Shown: positions 15,671 through 24,534, numbered from the stretch's first letter. The stretch is DNA of 46,682 bases from an uncultured Clostridia bacterium (GCA_947629985.1 CANRFV010000011.1:1-46682); one strand, 5' to 3'. Made by a program: numbers and translations. Notes: generated by a model from the letters alone, not told the origin.

Positions 15671-15703
15671 CCGTACACGCGGCAGTGTACGGATATTTTT
15701 TTT
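15671..15703 (+). terminator. Rho-independent terminator of the kinase gene
   Basis: An 8-bp stem, CCGTACAC with GTGTACGG, has a 6-base loop and is followed by ATA and eight T. Confidence 0.9.
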
Positions 15704-16021
15704 GCGCATTTACCGCGGCGCACGGCAACTGTTATACAAAATTACCCGCCGAGCGGCGGGCAGATTGCGCAAGCGCAAATATTTATTTTTTTGGGGCGTA
15801 TTGTTAAAAGAGCGTTTTGTTGTAGGCTTGTTTGTTTTTATATACCGGCGCAGGCACATTTCAATAGTAATTTGCGCATTGTTGCAAGGGGTTTGCGTAG
15901 TATGTTCGCTTTTTCGCCTTGTCGCAAGCACATTTTGCCGCCGATTGATTGTATCGGGCATATTGTTGCAAACGCTTGCGAATAGGCAATTTTGACCCTG
16001 TTTACGTATCGGCGCGCGTAG
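15704..16021. other. Intergenic stretch, no gene recognised
   Basis: About 320 bases. Short open frames on both strands have no ribosome binding site and basic, low-information translations. A small GC hairpin (CCCGCC/GGCGGG) lies near 15747-15762. No clear terminator for the MATE gene is seen. Confidence 0.5.
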
Positions 16022-17476
16022 TCAATCGGTATTTTCGGGCGTGGCGTTGCCGTCGCCGTCGGGTTCGTTGTCGGGTTGCGCGTCGGGCTCGTCTTTGTCG
16101 GGCGTTTTTACAACAAAGTGTATCAAAAACGGCAAACTGATAAGCCCCGTAAGCGCGTCCGAAACGGGCTGCGCAATTTGTACGCCGATTATTTTCCACA
16201 AGGCGGTTGTCGCAAACAAAATGGGAATAAACAGCAATCCCGAACGCAACAGCGCCAAAAACGACGCCGTCCACGCCTTGCGTATGCTTTGGTACAGCAT
16301 ATTTATGGGTATAAACATAGGCACAAACAACATACCGATCATTGCGTATCGCAGCGCGGGTGCGCCTATTTTAACAACTTCTTCGGAACTCTTTAACAAT
16401 CTTACAAAAAATTCGGGCGCAATTATCATCGGAGTGGCAAGTAGCACAATGCAGCCCAAACCGATAAAGCACGTTACGGCAAGCGCGCGCTTTACGCGGC
16501 GATATTTTTTAGCCTGCCAATTAAACGACGCAACGGGTTGCAAGCCTTGACCGATCCCCAGCCCCACGCACATAACAAAGTTGGCAATACGGTTTACGTC
16601 GCTCATCGCGGCGATGGTGGCGTCGGCGGCGGTGTGCCCGTTTTCCAATATTATTTGACTGCCGTACAATCCCGCAAGGTTGTTGAGCAACCCGTTGGAT
16701 ATCGAGTTGAGTCCTTGCCGTATCAAGGACGGCAGTCCGTTACGCAATATTCCCAGATACAGTTTGACGTTTTTGCTTATGTGTTTGAACGAAATTTTGC
16801 TTTGCGCGTGCCTTGCAAACATTACAAGCAGTATTGCAAAACTTATTATTTGCGATATCGCCGTTGCCATTCCCGCGCCGAACACTTCCAAATGGCACAC
16901 GTTTATGAACAGCCAATCCATACCCATATTGAGAATTCCGCCCGATACAAGCCCTATCATTGCAAACGTTGCCTTGCCTTCGTAACGCAGATTGTTGTTC
17001 AAAATAAGCGAGCATATCATAAACGGACAGGAAATAAGCACCCACAGTCCGTAATCCTTTGCGTAGGGCAATATGTTTTCCGTAAGGTCGTTTGCGCCCA
17101 GCAATTTCATCAGCGGCTCCAATGTGCATAGCCCTATCACGGTAAAAATTATTCCTATCGCGCCGCCCAAAAAGAATGCCGACGATACGTAATCGGACGC
17201 CTTATTTGTGTTGCGGTCGGCAAGTTCCTTGCTTACGTATGTGCCCGAACCGTGCCCCAACGTAAAGGCGACAGCCTGAATTATCGATTGCAACGTAAAC
17301 AGCACGCCCACCGCACCCTGCGCGCCGTCGGCAACCGTCCCCACAAAGTAGGTGTCCACCATGTTGTATATGCTGGTGATCAGCATCGATATGGTAGTGG
17401 GTATGCCCAAACGTATTACCAACTTGGCAACGGGCGTTTTGGTCATTTTGTCGTAATAAATTTCCGATGTGTCCAT
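16022..17476 (-). CDS. MATE-family multidrug/cation antiporter
   Basis: A 484-residue 12-helix exporter of the MATE (MepA/NorM-like) family, which uses Na+ or H+ to expel drugs or metabolites. The N-terminal half has TTISMLITSIYNMVDTYFVG, and LGHGSGTYVSKELA follows TM2 as in MepA-like pumps. The second half shows LGIGQGLQPVASFNWQAKKY, the matching internal-repeat segment. The last 30 residues are acidic and low-complexity. The start codon is only 9 bases from a good -10 box and has no Shine-Dalgarno sequence, so the message is probably leaderless. A MarR gene lies 2.5 kb away, but a regulatory link is only a guess. Confidence 0.92.
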   Translation of the reverse strand: MDTSEIYYDKMTKTPVAKLVIRLGIPTTISMLITSIYNMVDTYFVGTVADGAQGAVGVLFTLQSIIQAVAFTLGHGSGTYVSKELADRNTNKASDYVSSAFFLGGAIGIIFTVIGLCTLEPLMKLLGANDLTENILPYAKDYGLWVLISCPFMICSLILNNNLRYEGKATFAMIGLVSGGILNMGMDWLFINVCHLEVFGAGMATAISQIISFAILLVMFARHAQSKISFKHISKNVKLYLGILRNGLPSLIRQGLNSISNGLLNNLAGLYGSQIILENGHTAADATIAAMSDVNRIANFVMCVGLGIGQGLQPVASFNWQAKKYRRVKRALAVTCFIGLGCIVLLATPMIIAPEFFVRLLKSSEEVVKIGAPALRYAMIGMLFVPMFIPINMLYQSIRKAWTASFLALLRSGLLFIPILFATTALWKIIGVQIAQPVSDALTGLISLPFLIHFVVKTPDKDEPDAQPDNEPDGDGNATPENTD

Positions 17477-17485
17477 ATAACATTT

Positions 17486-17513
17486 ATATTATCACTTTTT
17501 GTATATTTGTCAA
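17486..17513 (-). promoter_or_regulatory. Promoter of the MATE gene, abutting the start codon
   Basis: On the minus strand TTGACA (17513-17508) and TAATAT (17491-17486) have a 16-base spacer. Only 9 bases separate the -10 box from the ATG at 17476, so transcription should begin at or within a few bases of the start codon. Confidence 0.72.
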
Positions 17514-17613
17514 CTTTGTGCGGGGCTTTGCGCACCATATCGCGCCCCGAAAATGCCTCTTGGAAATGCCGTCCGCAATATGTTTCGTCGCGCATAAGAG
17601 AACCGTATGCGTA

Positions 17614-17642
17614 TTGATTTTCGCTTATAAAACCGTTATAAT
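17614..17642 (+). promoter_or_regulatory. Promoter of the five-gene redox operon, with structured leader
   Basis: TTGATT at 17614-17619 and TATAAT at 17637-17642 have a 17-base spacer. The leader of about 85 bases can close on itself through GCACGGT (17653-17659) and ACCGTGC (17702-17708), with GC-rich sequence inside. GGAG stands before the first gene at about 17722. No known riboswitch was recognised in it. Confidence 0.7.
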
Positions 17643-17734
17643 GGAATTGCAGGCACGGTGCGGTTGCGGCGCTTGTAGGCACGCGGGCGCTGATGGCGTC
17701 TACCGTGCAAAATAACCATACGGAGTAAGGCAAA

Positions 17735-19459
17735 ATGAGCATTGAAAAAATTGCCGCCAAGGTAGAAAAAAGATACGGCGTGCGCGTGGGCGTTTGTCAG
17801 GACGACCGCAGCATAATACTGTCCGGCGAGTGTAACGATTGGAACACGATCGTTGCCATAGGCAAAATGTTTGCGGACGCGGGTACGGGCAAGCACGTCG
17901 TAAACAAAATCACGCTTGCGGGCTACGTCGAAAAGGCGGAACGTCTGCCCGCAATACGCGACGGCGCATTGGACAACACCGATTGGGACGTTGTGGTAAT
18001 AGGCGGTGGCATAAGCGGTTGCGCCGTTGCGCGCGAACTGTCGCGGTATAACCTACGCATATTGCTCTGCGAAAAGCACAGCGACGTGGCGCGCGGAGCA
18101 AGCGGCGCCAACGACGGAATGGTACACGCGGGCATAGATTTGAAACATCGTTGCAACAAATTGCGTTACGGAGTGGCGGGCAACGCTATGTACGGCGACA
18201 TTTGCCGCGAATTGGGCGTAGAGTTCAACCGTTGCGGTCAGTACGTTATATTTACGTCCAAACTCATCAAATTTTTGGCAAAGTCAACGGTAAAACGCGC
18301 GCGCAAGCACGGCATACCGGGCGTAACGATAATAGGCAAAAAGCAAATTTGCGAAATAGAGCCGCGCGTAAAGGACTTTGCCGTGGGCGCGTTGTATGTG
18401 CCGTCCACGGGCGTTGTATCGCCTTACAAACTTACCATTGCCTATGCCGAAAACGCCGTGCAAAACGGCGTAAAAGTGTCGCTTGATACGGCTGTTTTGG
18501 GTATGAAAAAGGACGGCGACAAGGTAAGCGAAGTAATTACCAACCGCGGCACGGTTACCGCAAAGTGCGTTGTAAATTGCGCCGGCGTATTTGCGGACGA
18601 AATAGCGCAAATGGCGGACGACGAATACTTTACGATACATCCGCGCAAAGGTACCGATCTATTGATGGATACCAACGCAAGCGGACTGCCCACGCACTGC
18701 ATAAGTATGGGACCCACGCTCAAATCCGCAACGCACAGCAGCAGTACCAAGGGCGGCGGCATAATAATCACGGTGGACGACAACGTGCTTATCGGTCCGG
18801 ACGCGATAGAAGTGCCCGACCGCGAAGATACGTCCACGGTTCAAAGCAGCATAGACAGCGTGTTCCAACGTCAAAGCGCGTGCTGTCCGTCTCTGCGCAA
18901 AAACGAAATTATAGCATATTTTGCGGGAGTGCGCGCGCCCACTTACGAAGAAGATTTTATTATCGAACGCAGCGCCAAAGTGCCCAATCTGGTACACGTT
19001 GCGGGCATACAGTCTCCCGGCATTACCGCCGCGCCGGCATTCGCTAAGGACGTGGCGCAAATAACTGCGGAATATCTGGCTTCCTGCGGCGCGGACGTAC
19101 AACTCAAACCTGATTTCGACCCCGTGCGCAAGGCTCCCGTCTGCGCCAAAAAACTAAGCGACGCCGATAGGGACAAACTTATACGTTCCGACCCCGATTT
19201 CGGCAAGATTATCTGCCGTTGCGAGCAGGTAAGTCTCGGCGAAATAAAGCAGGCAATCAACAACCCCTTGGGTGTACACACCGTAGACGGCGTAAAACGT
19301 CGCGTGCGCGCGGGTATGGGGCGTTGTCAGGGCGGATTTTGTATGCCGCTGGTAACGCAAACCATTGCCAATCAAACGGGCGTGGAAGTAAGCGACGTAA
19401 CCAAGGACGACATCGGCAGCAACATCGCTGTCGGTAAAATAAAGGAATGTAATCGATGA
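17735..19459 (+). CDS. GlpA-like FAD-dependent dehydrogenase with BFD-type Fe-S domain
   Basis: A 574-residue flavoprotein of the anaerobic glycerol-3-phosphate dehydrogenase GlpA / DAO family. Residues 1-65 look like a small BON-type alpha-beta domain that classic GlpA lacks. The FAD site VVVIGGGISGCAVARELS begins near residue 87. A substrate-side GANDGMVHAGID block and a late GIQSPGITAAPAFA block fit GlpA. The C-terminal BFD-like domain has Cys494, Cys496, Cys531 and Cys536 (CRC...GRCQGGFC), ligands for a [2Fe-2S] cluster. It is the first gene of a tightly packed operon. It probably oxidises a phosphorylated polyol and passes electrons to the next flavoprotein. Its substrate need not be glycerol 3-phosphate. 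Confidence 0.85.
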   Translation: MSIEKIAAKVEKRYGVRVGVCQDDRSIILSGECNDWNTIVAIGKMFADAGTGKHVVNKITLAGYVEKAERLPAIRDGALDNTDWDVVVIGGGISGCAVARELSRYNLRILLCEKHSDVARGASGANDGMVHAGIDLKHRCNKLRYGVAGNAMYGDICRELGVEFNRCGQYVIFTSKLIKFLAKSTVKRARKHGIPGVTIIGKKQICEIEPRVKDFAVGALYVPSTGVVSPYKLTIAYAENAVQNGVKVSLDTAVLGMKKDGDKVSEVITNRGTVTAKCVVNCAGVFADEIAQMADDEYFTIHPRKGTDLLMDTNASGLPTHCISMGPTLKSATHSSSTKGGGIIITVDDNVLIGPDAIEVPDREDTSTVQSSIDSVFQRQSACCPSLRKNEIIAYFAGVRAPTYEEDFIIERSAKVPNLVHVAGIQSPGITAAPAFAKDVAQITAEYLASCGADVQLKPDFDPVRKAPVCAKKLSDADRDKLIRSDPDFGKIICRCEQVSLGEIKQAINNPLGVHTVDGVKRRVRAGMGRCQGGFCMPLVTQTIANQTGVEVSDVTKDDIGSNIAVGKIKECNR

Positions 19460-20703
19460 GTAAGCATTATCAGATAGTTGTGGTAGGCGGCGGTCCCGCG
19501 GGGCTTGCCGCGGCAATAAAGGCTTCGCAAAGCGCCGGCGTTTCGGTGTTGCTTATCGAGCGCGAAGCGCGCTTGGGCGGAATATTAAAGCAGTGCATAC
19601 ACGACGGCTTCGGCGTGGTGCGTTTCGGCGAAAAACTGTCCGGACCGGAATATGCCGAAAGATTTATCAAACAACTTGCGCAAACGGGCGTAACCGTAAG
19701 TTTGTTCAGTTACGTAACGCGTATGCGGCGCGGCGACAAGGGGTTTGACATAACTTACGTGTGCAAAGACGGTGTTCAAAACGTTACCTGCGACAAAATA
19801 ATTCTCGCAACGGGCTGTCGCGAGCGCACGCGCAACGCCATATTCATCAACGGCGACAGATGCGCGGGTGTGTATACCGCGGGCGCGGCGCAAAATCTCG
19901 TAAACATTTTGGGCGTGATGCCCGGCAAAAGGGTGGTAATACTCGGTTCGGGCGATATTGGTCTTATTATGGCGCGGCGTCTTACGTTGGAAGGCGCCAA
20001 GGTTATCGGCGTGTACGAAGCGAAGCCCACTCCCAGCGGACTTACCCGCAATATTCATCAATGCCTGCACGATTTCGACATTCCGTTGCATTTGTCCTCT
20101 ACGGTAACGCGCGTGTTCGGCACAAACCGTCTCGAAAGCGTGGAAATAAGCAAAGTGGACGACAAAATGCGCCCGATAGAAGGCACGCAAACAACAGTGG
20201 AGTGCGATTGTCTTGTGCTTGCCGTGGGGCTTATCCCCGAAAACGAACTCGCGCGCGAACTCGGCGTGCCGCTGGATAACCGCACAAAGGGCGCGATAGT
20301 GGATCAAAATTGCCAAACTCTCGCAGACGGGGTGTATGCCTGCGGCAACGCCCTGCACGTAAACGATTTGGTGGATTACGTCTCCGAAAGCGGCGAAACG
20401 GCAGGCGGCGCCGCCGTAGCCGAAAGCAAGCGCAAATTGGTGCCCGTAACCTTACAGGGCAAGTTGCTGTACGCTGTGCCGCAACGTCTGGACGTCAATT
20501 CCGACCTGAGCAAGGTAATAATGTATTTCCGCGCAAGCGACGAGTTGTCTCAACAAAGGCTTACCGTAAGCGTGGGCGGCAAAACGGCGTTTACCAAAGT
20601 GTACAACAAGTTGCTTCCGCCCGAAATGGAACGCATAACGTTGGATCTTACGGGCGTAGACCTGACCGACGGCGAAGTTACCGTCAAATTGGAGGACAAA
20701 TGA
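19456..20703 (+). CDS. FAD/NAD-dependent oxidoreductase, partner of the GlpA-like enzyme
   Basis: A 415-residue pyridine-nucleotide-disulfide-type flavoprotein. The FAD-binding VVVGGGPAGLAAAIKAS is at residues 8-24, LGGILKQCIHDGFG follows, and a second Rossmann site VVILGSGDIGLIMARRL (about 160-176) is for NAD(H). The C-terminal FAD block is GVYACGNALHVNDLVDYVSESGETAGGAA, a family signature read in two parts. It begins within the last 4 bases of the preceding gene (ATGA). In related loci this protein, the GlpA-like enzyme and a DUF1667 protein occur together and are taken to form an electron-transfer complex. Unlike E. coli GlpB it is of the NAD-binding kind. Confidence 0.88.
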   Translation: MSKHYQIVVVGGGPAGLAAAIKASQSAGVSVLLIEREARLGGILKQCIHDGFGVVRFGEKLSGPEYAERFIKQLAQTGVTVSLFSYVTRMRRGDKGFDITYVCKDGVQNVTCDKIILATGCRERTRNAIFINGDRCAGVYTAGAAQNLVNILGVMPGKRVVILGSGDIGLIMARRLTLEGAKVIGVYEAKPTPSGLTRNIHQCLHDFDIPLHLSSTVTRVFGTNRLESVEISKVDDKMRPIEGTQTTVECDCLVLAVGLIPENELARELGVPLDNRTKGAIVDQNCQTLADGVYACGNALHVNDLVDYVSESGETAGGAAVAESKRKLVPVTLQGKLLYAVPQRLDVNSDLSKVIMYFRASDELSQQRLTVSVGGKTAFTKVYNKLLPPEMERITLDLTGVDLTDGEVTVKLEDK

Positions 20704-20704
20704 T

Positions 20705-21064
20705 ATGGAAATGGTGTGCATAGTGTGCCCCAACGGTTGCCGACTCGACGTAGAGCGCGCCGACGGGCAAATAAAGGTAAGCGGAAACAAATGCAAGCGC
20801 GGCGAGATCTTTGCCGTAACCGAATTGACCAATCCCATGCGCAGCGTAACAAGTTCGGTTGCCACAACGGTGGCGGGTTACCCCGTTGTGTCGGTAAAAA
20901 CCGACGGCGAAATACCCAAAGGCAAAATATTCGATTTGATAAATTTACTTGCGCAAATTACGTTGACGCAGTCCGTCCCTTCGGGTACGGTGGTTGCGCG
21001 CGACGTTTTCGGCACGGGAGTAAACGTAATAACAACAACAGATATGGAGGTTACAAATGAGTAA
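20705..21064 (+). CDS. DUF1667 protein, small Cys-rich electron-transfer partner
   Basis: A 119-residue protein of the DUF1667 family. The N-terminus has CIVCPNGC and, later, GNKCKRG (Cys5, Cys8, Cys12 and Cys30), a pattern that suits an Fe-S cluster or metal site. The rest forms a compact domain with MRSVTSSV and VSVKTDGEIPKG, typical of the family. It lies one base after the flavoprotein gene and overlaps the kinase gene by 8 bases. It is presumably the third subunit of the dehydrogenase complex, in the place of GlpC. Its biochemical function is not established. Confidence 0.87.
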   Translation: MEMVCIVCPNGCRLDVERADGQIKVSGNKCKRGEIFAVTELTNPMRSVTSSVATTVAGYPVVSVKTDGEIPKGKIFDLINLLAQITLTQSVPSGTVVARDVFGTGVNVITTTDMEVTNE

Positions 21065-22586
21065 TGTATTGGTAATAGACGTCGGAACGCAGAGCATGCG
21101 CGGAATAATTTTCGACGACAGCGGCAATTTGCTGGTAAAGGAACAAATAAAATATCAGCCGTATTTAGCCAAAGAAAACGGCTTTATGGAGCAAACCGCC
21201 GATATGTATTGGCAAGTTTTGTGTACCATTACCAAGGCAATTGCGGACAAATACCCGTCGCTTATGCAGCAGGTTATCGCCCTGTCTGTGGATACTTTCC
21301 GCGATACTGCCGTGTTGATGGACGAAAACAACAACGTCTTGCGCGACCTTATATTGTGGAGCGACCAACGCACGGCGGATACGTCTCAGCCTATGTCGGG
21401 CAAGCAACGCTTTTTGTTCAAGTTGGCGGGCGTAACGCGCACGATAAACGCCATTCGCGGCAAGGTAAAAACGCGTTGGGTACAACAGCACGAACCGGAA
21501 CTGTGGAGCAAAGTGCGCAAAGTGGCGCACATCTCCGCTTGGCTCAATTACAAAATTACGGGCAATTTGCTGGATTCGTACGCGTCTACGATTGGACATG
21601 TGCCCTTCGACCACAAACGCAAAAAATACCTATCCGAAAAAGACATTCAGTTCGGCGTGTACGATCTGCCGCTAAGCATGATGGTGCCGCTGTGCGCCCC
21701 GGGCGACGTTATGGGTACGGTAAGCCGGGAGTGCGCAAGTCAAACGGGTTTGCCCGCGGGGCTTAAAGTTATAGCAAGCGGTTCGGACAAGGGCTGCGAA
21801 ACGTTGGGCGTGGGCTGTGTGGAACGCAATGTGGCAAGCGTGTCGTTGGGAACGTCGAGCACGGTGCAGTTTTCCACCAAAAAATATTTCGAGCCCGAAC
21901 CATTTATGCCCGCATATCCGTCCGTGTTAAAGGAATATTACAATCCCGAAGTGCAGATTTTCCGCGGATATTGGATGATAAGTTGGTTCAAACAAAACTT
22001 TGCGCGCCATCTTGAAAAGCGCGCCGCCGAAACGGGCAAAAGCGTAGAAGAAATTATGAACGCGGAAATAGAGTCCATTCCCGCGGGCAGCGACGGACTT
22101 ATTTTGCAACCGTTTTGGCAGGCGGGGCTTACTTCGCCGGAAGCGAAAGGCGCAATTATCGGCTTTTCGGATTACCATACGCGCGCGCACGTGTACCGCG
22201 CAATAATCGAAGGCATAGACTTCGCCCTGCGCGAAGGTATGGAACGTATGGAAAAGCGCGGCAAACAACATATAGATTTCGTTGCCATATCGGGCGGCGG
22301 CTCGCAAAGCGATCTTATTTGTCAAATTGCCGCGGATATATTCAACAAACCCGTCAAACGCGTTCAAACCTACGAAACAAGCGGCTTGGGCGCGGCGATA
22401 GTGGCGTTTACCGCGTGCGGCGTATTCGGTAACGAACACGACGCAATAAAGCATATGGTGCATTACACCGACACATTTGTGCCTTCGCCCACAAGTGTGG
22501 CTGTATACGACGGCATTTACCGCAACGTGTATCTCAAACTGTACAAAAAACTGCAAAGTTTTTACAAATATATGGAAAAGGAGTAA
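21057..22586 (+). CDS. FGGY-family carbohydrate/polyol kinase
   Basis: A 509-residue kinase of the FGGY family (glycerol, xylulose, gluconate and related kinases). The N-terminal phosphate loop is VIDVGTQSMRGIIFD. The central catalytic Asp-bearing block is KVIASGSDKGCETLGVG, and the C-terminal ATP site reads ISGGGSQSDLICQIAADIF. It overlaps DUF1667 by 8 bases and ends 4 bases before the next gene. In this operon it should phosphorylate the alcohol that the GlpA-like enzyme then oxidises. The typical glycerol-kinase substrate residues cannot be confirmed by eye, so the substrate is open. Confidence 0.88.
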   Translation: MSNVLVIDVGTQSMRGIIFDDSGNLLVKEQIKYQPYLAKENGFMEQTADMYWQVLCTITKAIADKYPSLMQQVIALSVDTFRDTAVLMDENNNVLRDLILWSDQRTADTSQPMSGKQRFLFKLAGVTRTINAIRGKVKTRWVQQHEPELWSKVRKVAHISAWLNYKITGNLLDSYASTIGHVPFDHKRKKYLSEKDIQFGVYDLPLSMMVPLCAPGDVMGTVSRECASQTGLPAGLKVIASGSDKGCETLGVGCVERNVASVSLGTSSTVQFSTKKYFEPEPFMPAYPSVLKEYYNPEVQIFRGYWMISWFKQNFARHLEKRAAETGKSVEEIMNAEIESIPAGSDGLILQPFWQAGLTSPEAKGAIIGFSDYHTRAHVYRAIIEGIDFALREGMERMEKRGKQHIDFVAISGGGSQSDLICQIAADIFNKPVKRVQTYETSGLGAAIVAFTACGVFGNEHDAIKHMVHYTDTFVPSPTSVAVYDGIYRNVYLKLYKKLQSFYKYMEKE

Positions 22587-22590
22587 AGCA

Positions 22591-24327
22591 ATGAGTAAAC
22601 CCTACAAAGATTTCGAACCAAAATGGTATTTACAACAACCGCCCAAGGGCAGTTATCGATCCGTTTTTAAGTGGGGCGATCCCAACTTCAACAAAGTGCC
22701 CAAAGAAGCGTTGTACAAGATGATGAAGGAAACTTTCCATCTTACCGACGACGACTTTCAACAGTATTGCGAGCCGTTGGGCTTGGAACAGGTACAATTG
22801 GACAAGCCCTGCGCGCTTTCCGAAGAAGTGCTTGACTGTTTGCGCGACATAGTGGGCGCGGACAACGTATCCGTAAGCGATTACGACCGCGTGTCGGTTG
22901 CCTACGGCAAAACCATGTTCGATTTGCTGCGCCTGCGCGAACATATTACGGACAACGTTCCCGACGCGGTTGTTTACCCCGGCAGTAAGGAAGAAATAGA
23001 GCGGATCGTAGCCCTGTGTACCCAACGCAAAATTCCGCTGTACGTTTACGGCGGCGGCTCGTCCGTAACGCGCGGGGTAGAGCCTATTTGCGGCGGTATT
23101 TCGCTGGATATGCGCAGACGTTTCAACAAAGTGATAGAGTTTAACGAAACAGACCAAACTATCACGGTGGAAGCGGGTATGAGCGGACCCGATCTGGAAG
23201 AGACGTTGCGCAACGCGCCCAAGACGCTGGGAGCCAAACGCGCCTACACATGCGGACACTTTCCGCAATCGTTCGAGTACAGTTCGGTGGGCGGTTGGAC
23301 GGTAACGCGCGGCGCGGGACAAAACTCCACCTATTACGGCAAAATAGAAGATATAGTTATCGCGCAGGAATACGCAACGCCCACGGGCGTAGTCAAGACC
23401 GAGGCGTTCCCCGCACGCGCAACGGGTCCGGATATCAACCAGATAATGATGGGCAGCGAAGGCACTTTCGGCGTGCTTACCCACGTAACGCTCAAAGTTT
23501 TCCGCTGGATGCCCGACAATCATTACAAATTTTCGTTTATGTTCAAGGATTGGCAGTCCGCAATGGACGCCGCACGCGAAATTATGCAATGCGAGTGCGG
23601 CAAACCCAGCGTTTTTCGCCTGTCCGACCCCGAGGAAACCGACATAACAATGCGTATGTACGGCGTAGACGACAGTCCGCTTGCGGGATTGCTTAACGGT
23701 ATGGGGTACAAACCGCATCAACGTTGCCTGTTTTTGGGCTTTACCGACGGCGAAAAAGGCTTTTGCAAAAACGTAGCCAAAGTCGTCAAAAAAATCTGCA
23801 AAAAACATCACGCGTTCAGCCTTACGGGCGCGGTTACGTCGGCGTGGGAAAAGGGACGTTTCAACGATCCGTATCTGCGCGATACAATGCAGGATTTCGG
23901 CGTTATGACCGATACGTTGGAATGTTCGGTAAAGTGGAGCCAAATGGAACACGTACACAAAATGGTGCGCGATTACTGCCACAGCCGCCCCGATACGATA
24001 TGTATGACGCATATGTCTCACTGCTATCCGCAGGGCGCCAATTTGTACTTCATATTTATCGCGCGTATGACCAAGTTGGAAGAATTCGTGTCCTATTGGA
24101 GCGGTATTCTCGACAATATTCAGGCAAGCGGCGCTGCAATTTCGCACCATCACGGAATAGGCAAATTTTTCGCGCCCTGGTTGGAAGGGCAGATCGGCAG
24201 CCGCCAGATGGAAATATTGAAGACATTAAAGGCGCACTTCGACCCGTACAACATTATGAATCCCGGCGGAACGTTGGGACTTGACTTGAAAGAAGAAGAT
24301 AAGCGGTTTATAAGACCAAAATGGTGA
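22591..24327 (+). CDS. FAD-binding oxidase resembling alkyl-dihydroxyacetonephosphate synthase
   Basis: A 578-residue flavoprotein of the vanillyl-alcohol-oxidase/FAD_binding_4 superfamily. The PP-loop FAD site is YGGGSSVTRGVEPICGG, and GHFPQSFEYSSVGGWTVTRGAG followed by YGKIEDIV closely matches the ether-lipid enzyme AGPS. SHCYPQGANLYF and the His-rich HHHGIGKFFAPW near the C-terminus also match AGPS active-site segments. AGPS swaps an acyl for an alkyl chain on dihydroxyacetone phosphate. Here it is the last gene of the operon, with GGAG 7 bases upstream of the ATG. Synthesis or breakdown of an ether-linked glycerol phosphate is a fair guess; a D-lactate or glycolate oxidase role is the main alternative. 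Confidence 0.82.
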   Translation: MSKPYKDFEPKWYLQQPPKGSYRSVFKWGDPNFNKVPKEALYKMMKETFHLTDDDFQQYCEPLGLEQVQLDKPCALSEEVLDCLRDIVGADNVSVSDYDRVSVAYGKTMFDLLRLREHITDNVPDAVVYPGSKEEIERIVALCTQRKIPLYVYGGGSSVTRGVEPICGGISLDMRRRFNKVIEFNETDQTITVEAGMSGPDLEETLRNAPKTLGAKRAYTCGHFPQSFEYSSVGGWTVTRGAGQNSTYYGKIEDIVIAQEYATPTGVVKTEAFPARATGPDINQIMMGSEGTFGVLTHVTLKVFRWMPDNHYKFSFMFKDWQSAMDAAREIMQCECGKPSVFRLSDPEETDITMRMYGVDDSPLAGLLNGMGYKPHQRCLFLGFTDGEKGFCKNVAKVVKKICKKHHAFSLTGAVTSAWEKGRFNDPYLRDTMQDFGVMTDTLECSVKWSQMEHVHKMVRDYCHSRPDTICMTHMSHCYPQGANLYFIFIARMTKLEEFVSYWSGILDNIQASGAAISHHHGIGKFFAPWLEGQIGSRQMEILKTLKAHFDPYNIMNPGGTLGLDLKEEDKRFIRPKW

Positions 24328-24414
24328 TCCGACCATACGCGTGCGGACTTGGTTGACGGCGGCGTACGCCTTGCAACCTTGCACTTTGTGCGCTTACGCG
24401 TCCGCACGGTCGGA
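24328..24414. repeat. Long imperfect inverted repeat after the redox operon
   Basis: TCCGACC (24328-24334) plus GTGCGGAC (24341-24348) pairs with GTCCGCAC plus GGTCGGA (24400-24414), with a 6-base bulge on the left strand. A perfect GGCGTACGCC palindrome lies inside (24361-24370). It starts one base after the stop codon. It may be a processing or stabilising structure or a mobile-element scar. Confidence 0.6.
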
Positions 24415-24422
24415 CTAACAAG

Positions 24423-24450
24423 GAAGCAACTGCCCGTTGCTTCTTTTTTT
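24423..24450 (+). terminator. Rho-independent terminator of the redox operon
   Basis: An 8-bp perfect stem, GAAGCAAC with GTTGCTTC, has a 5-base loop and is followed by seven T. Confidence 0.92.
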
Positions 24451-24451
24451 A

Positions 24452-24534
24452 GACCTTCGCCGGGGTGAACATCCCCGGCATCCCCCGTTAGGGCGCAAAC
24501 TTCGGCGCAGGTCCGTAGTTTGCGGTAGTTTAAT
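24452..24534. repeat. 83-bp dispersed repeat R1 (R1a right half plus R1b)
   Basis: Identical base for base to 33618-33700. It folds into two hairpins: GCCGGGG/CCCCGGC and CGCAAACT/AGTTTGCG. Diverged parts occur at 41-90 and 438-466. It directly follows the T-run of the operon terminator. Confidence 0.9.

Noticed and set aside
15702-15995. A 97-codon plus-strand frame right after the kinase terminator
   Set aside because: It has no ribosome binding site, begins inside the terminator's T-run and is of basic, low-information composition.
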